Shown here: positions 62,444 through 64,000 of the stretch, piece after piece
Layout: each line of letters starts with the position of its first letter
Numbering within the stretch: position 1 is the stretch's first letter
NCBI RefSeq assembly: GCF_963678635.1
Contig: NC_087065.1
Location: forward strand, 47,556,381 to 47,620,380
Direction of reading: 5' to 3'
Length of the DNA: 64,000 nucleotides
Source: Symsagittifera roscoffensis
Lineage: Eukaryota > Xenacoelomorpha > Acoela > Convolutidae
Notes under the pieces: model-generated
Seen by the model: only the letters and a program-made list of their open reading frames with translations
Database searches by the model: none
Told to the model about the DNA's origin: nothing
Made by a program: the position numbers and the translations under genes

Positions 62444-63865
62444 CTGAACAATCAGATGCACAAGGTCACAGCCAATCATGACTATCATAATTATCAAAAA
62501 CGTTTGTTCCGGTCATTGAAAGTTGGGAGAAACTTTGTATTTGGGTGTTTTTTTTTCTTCATTTTTTTCATGCAATAGGAGGGGGGGGGGGGGGGAGTTA
62601 TGGGGGTATCGCTTCTTTCCTCAGAGATTACACACACCTGCCGACCCAGAAGGACTATTTTAGGAAATCCACTTTTGGCTGACCGTCCCTAAAAACTTTC
62701 CAAAGATGTCTTAGGGACAATAAATGAAAACTTTGAGGGAGAGCGCGCAGAAAAAAACGCAACTTTTGCTCTAAATTTTCCAAAAAATGCCTAAAACGCA
62801 TTTTTTGGCCTAATTTTTCAAACAATTTTTGCGCCGCAGAACAAATAATCATCCGATTATATGTCATTTTGAAGTTCTTCCGGTCCTAATTTGAACGACA
62901 GTAAAAGGTTTTCAAACAATTCCCCAATGTGGTGAAGAACTGTTTGAAAACTTTGAGATTTTTTGTTTAATTTCGAGATATTCGTAGATATTTCGTAGAT
63001 ATTTCGCAGATATTATAATACATGGTAATAATAATTGTTGCAAACTTTTCAGTTAACCGTAAAAAAGTAATTTAAATCCAGCAAAGTTACTTTTTAAAGT
63101 TTCGTTTAGCGCCTTCTTTAGTGTTTTCTAATCACAAAAACTTTCTGCAAAAAATTTAAGAAAATTTTTGTTAATCATTTTCATCATTTCTTAAATTCTT
63201 AACTTCATTTTTTGAGGAGAACTGTTGTCGATTTTGCCTGATTGACTCTAATTATTGAGTATGTCTAAATTCTAAGCTTTAGTTCAGATCCTTTCACGAA
63301 TAAAAAACGGCACAGTTTGACGAAAAAGTTTTCTTTTTAAGTTTCTTTTATTGTGGTCAGAGCTTTCTGTGATGCTTGCATAGCAACCGCCAATGCTTTG
63401 TTACTATCATATTCTCGCTGAAACCACACACTGACAAAACTAATTTTTAGCATTCTTACGACAAAAAAAATTGACAAAACTGATGAAGTTTTTGGTGAAC
63501 AAAAAATTTCACCTGCTTTTGTTCACTTCAAATCAACTACATCCAACCTCAATTATCAAATAAATTTTTTTGAAGTCTAAAAAAACTACTTTGAGTTGTC
63601 TCCAATTTTAATGATGCCAAATAAGTCTTCAAAATGGGCCGGCGCTAGGATTCAAAGATGAAAAATGGACCTAATTGCTATTGTTAGAATCAATGCTACA
63701 GGTACAATTAGGCGCAATTTTTAATCTTTGAGTCGATATGTCAATTTTGAAAACTATGGCATTTAATTTCATCGCTTCTTGGAAAACTGATGAAAAACTG
63801 ATTGCATTTTAATTATTTGGTGTTCCCTGCAGACAGTTTAATTCAGTAGATCAAGCAAATCACAG
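62444..63865 (-). other. mGluR intron, start of window's right flank
   Basis: Contains a degenerate hAT-MITE copy (62578-62870) with a G-run. No further receptor exon was found before the gap. Confidence 0.6.
62578..62870 (+). repeat. Diverged hAT-MITE copy with poly-G tract
   Basis: A run of 16 or more G at ~62581, then CCACTTTTGGCTGACCGTCCC, AACTTTGAGGGAGAGCGCGC and CAAAAAATGCCTAAAACGC in the order of the 29372 element. The right terminus is missing. Confidence 0.6.
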
Positions 63866-64000
63866 NNNNNNNNNNNNNNNNNNNNNNNNNNNNNNNNNNN
63901 NNNNNNNNNNNNNNNNNNNNNNNNNNNNNNNNNNNNNNNNNNNNNNNNNNNNNNNNNNNNNNNNNNNNNNNNNNNNNNNNNNNNNNNNNNNNNNNNNNNN
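63866..64000. other. Assembly gap (N)
   Basis: 135 N bases; length is likely nominal. It separates these exons from the receptor's 5' part. Confidence 1.

Overview
The window is eukaryotic and animal. It carries the 3' two-thirds of a class C G-protein-coupled receptor of the metabotropic glutamate receptor (mGluR) family, split over seven exons on the minus strand and spread across about 44 kb. The introns are long, AT-rich and full of transposon remains. The sequence does not name the phylum; I infer an invertebrate from the Env-bearing LTR element, the receptor's divergence and the abundance of unfamiliar repeats. The last 135 bases are an N gap that hides the receptor's 5' exons.

Layout. 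(1) 1-17,743, minus strand: a giant, nearly intact Ty3/gypsy-type LTR element that runs off the left edge. In sense order it has a 412-bp LTR, a primer-binding-site candidate, a 1.25-kb leader with repeats, a 155-aa very basic ORF, a 2,742-aa single-frame Gag-Pol, an ATG-less 64-codon ORF, two tiny hydrophobic ORFs, an ATG-less 375-codon Ser/Thr/Pro-rich ORF, an Env-like glycoprotein interrupted by one in-frame TAA, and a 599-aa ORF of unknown function coupled to Env by an ATGA overlap. Its sense strand is strikingly poor in G. The plan resembles a complex retrovirus more than an ordinary gypsy element, and it is the most unusual object here. (2) 18,394-62,443, minus strand: the receptor gene. 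All seven exon phases agree and the coding sum is 2,286 nt, divisible by three. Two successive introns use GC-AG instead of GT-AG sites. (3) Introns: a ~530-bp interspersed repeat with a hairpin near each end in many copies; hAT-like MITEs and a hAT transposase fossil; a tRNA-derived SINE candidate; BEL/Pao-like and gypsy-like Pol fossils; a second copy of the giant element's LTR; and a 4.29-kb head-to-tail duplication whose breakpoints lie inside copies of the ~530-bp repeat.

The retroelement lies about 650 bp downstream of the receptor stop codon in the same orientation, so it may sit in or just past the receptor's 3' UTR. No tRNA, rRNA, CRISPR or prokaryotic operon features were seen. All functional statements come from reading the translations and remembered family motifs; no database search was run.
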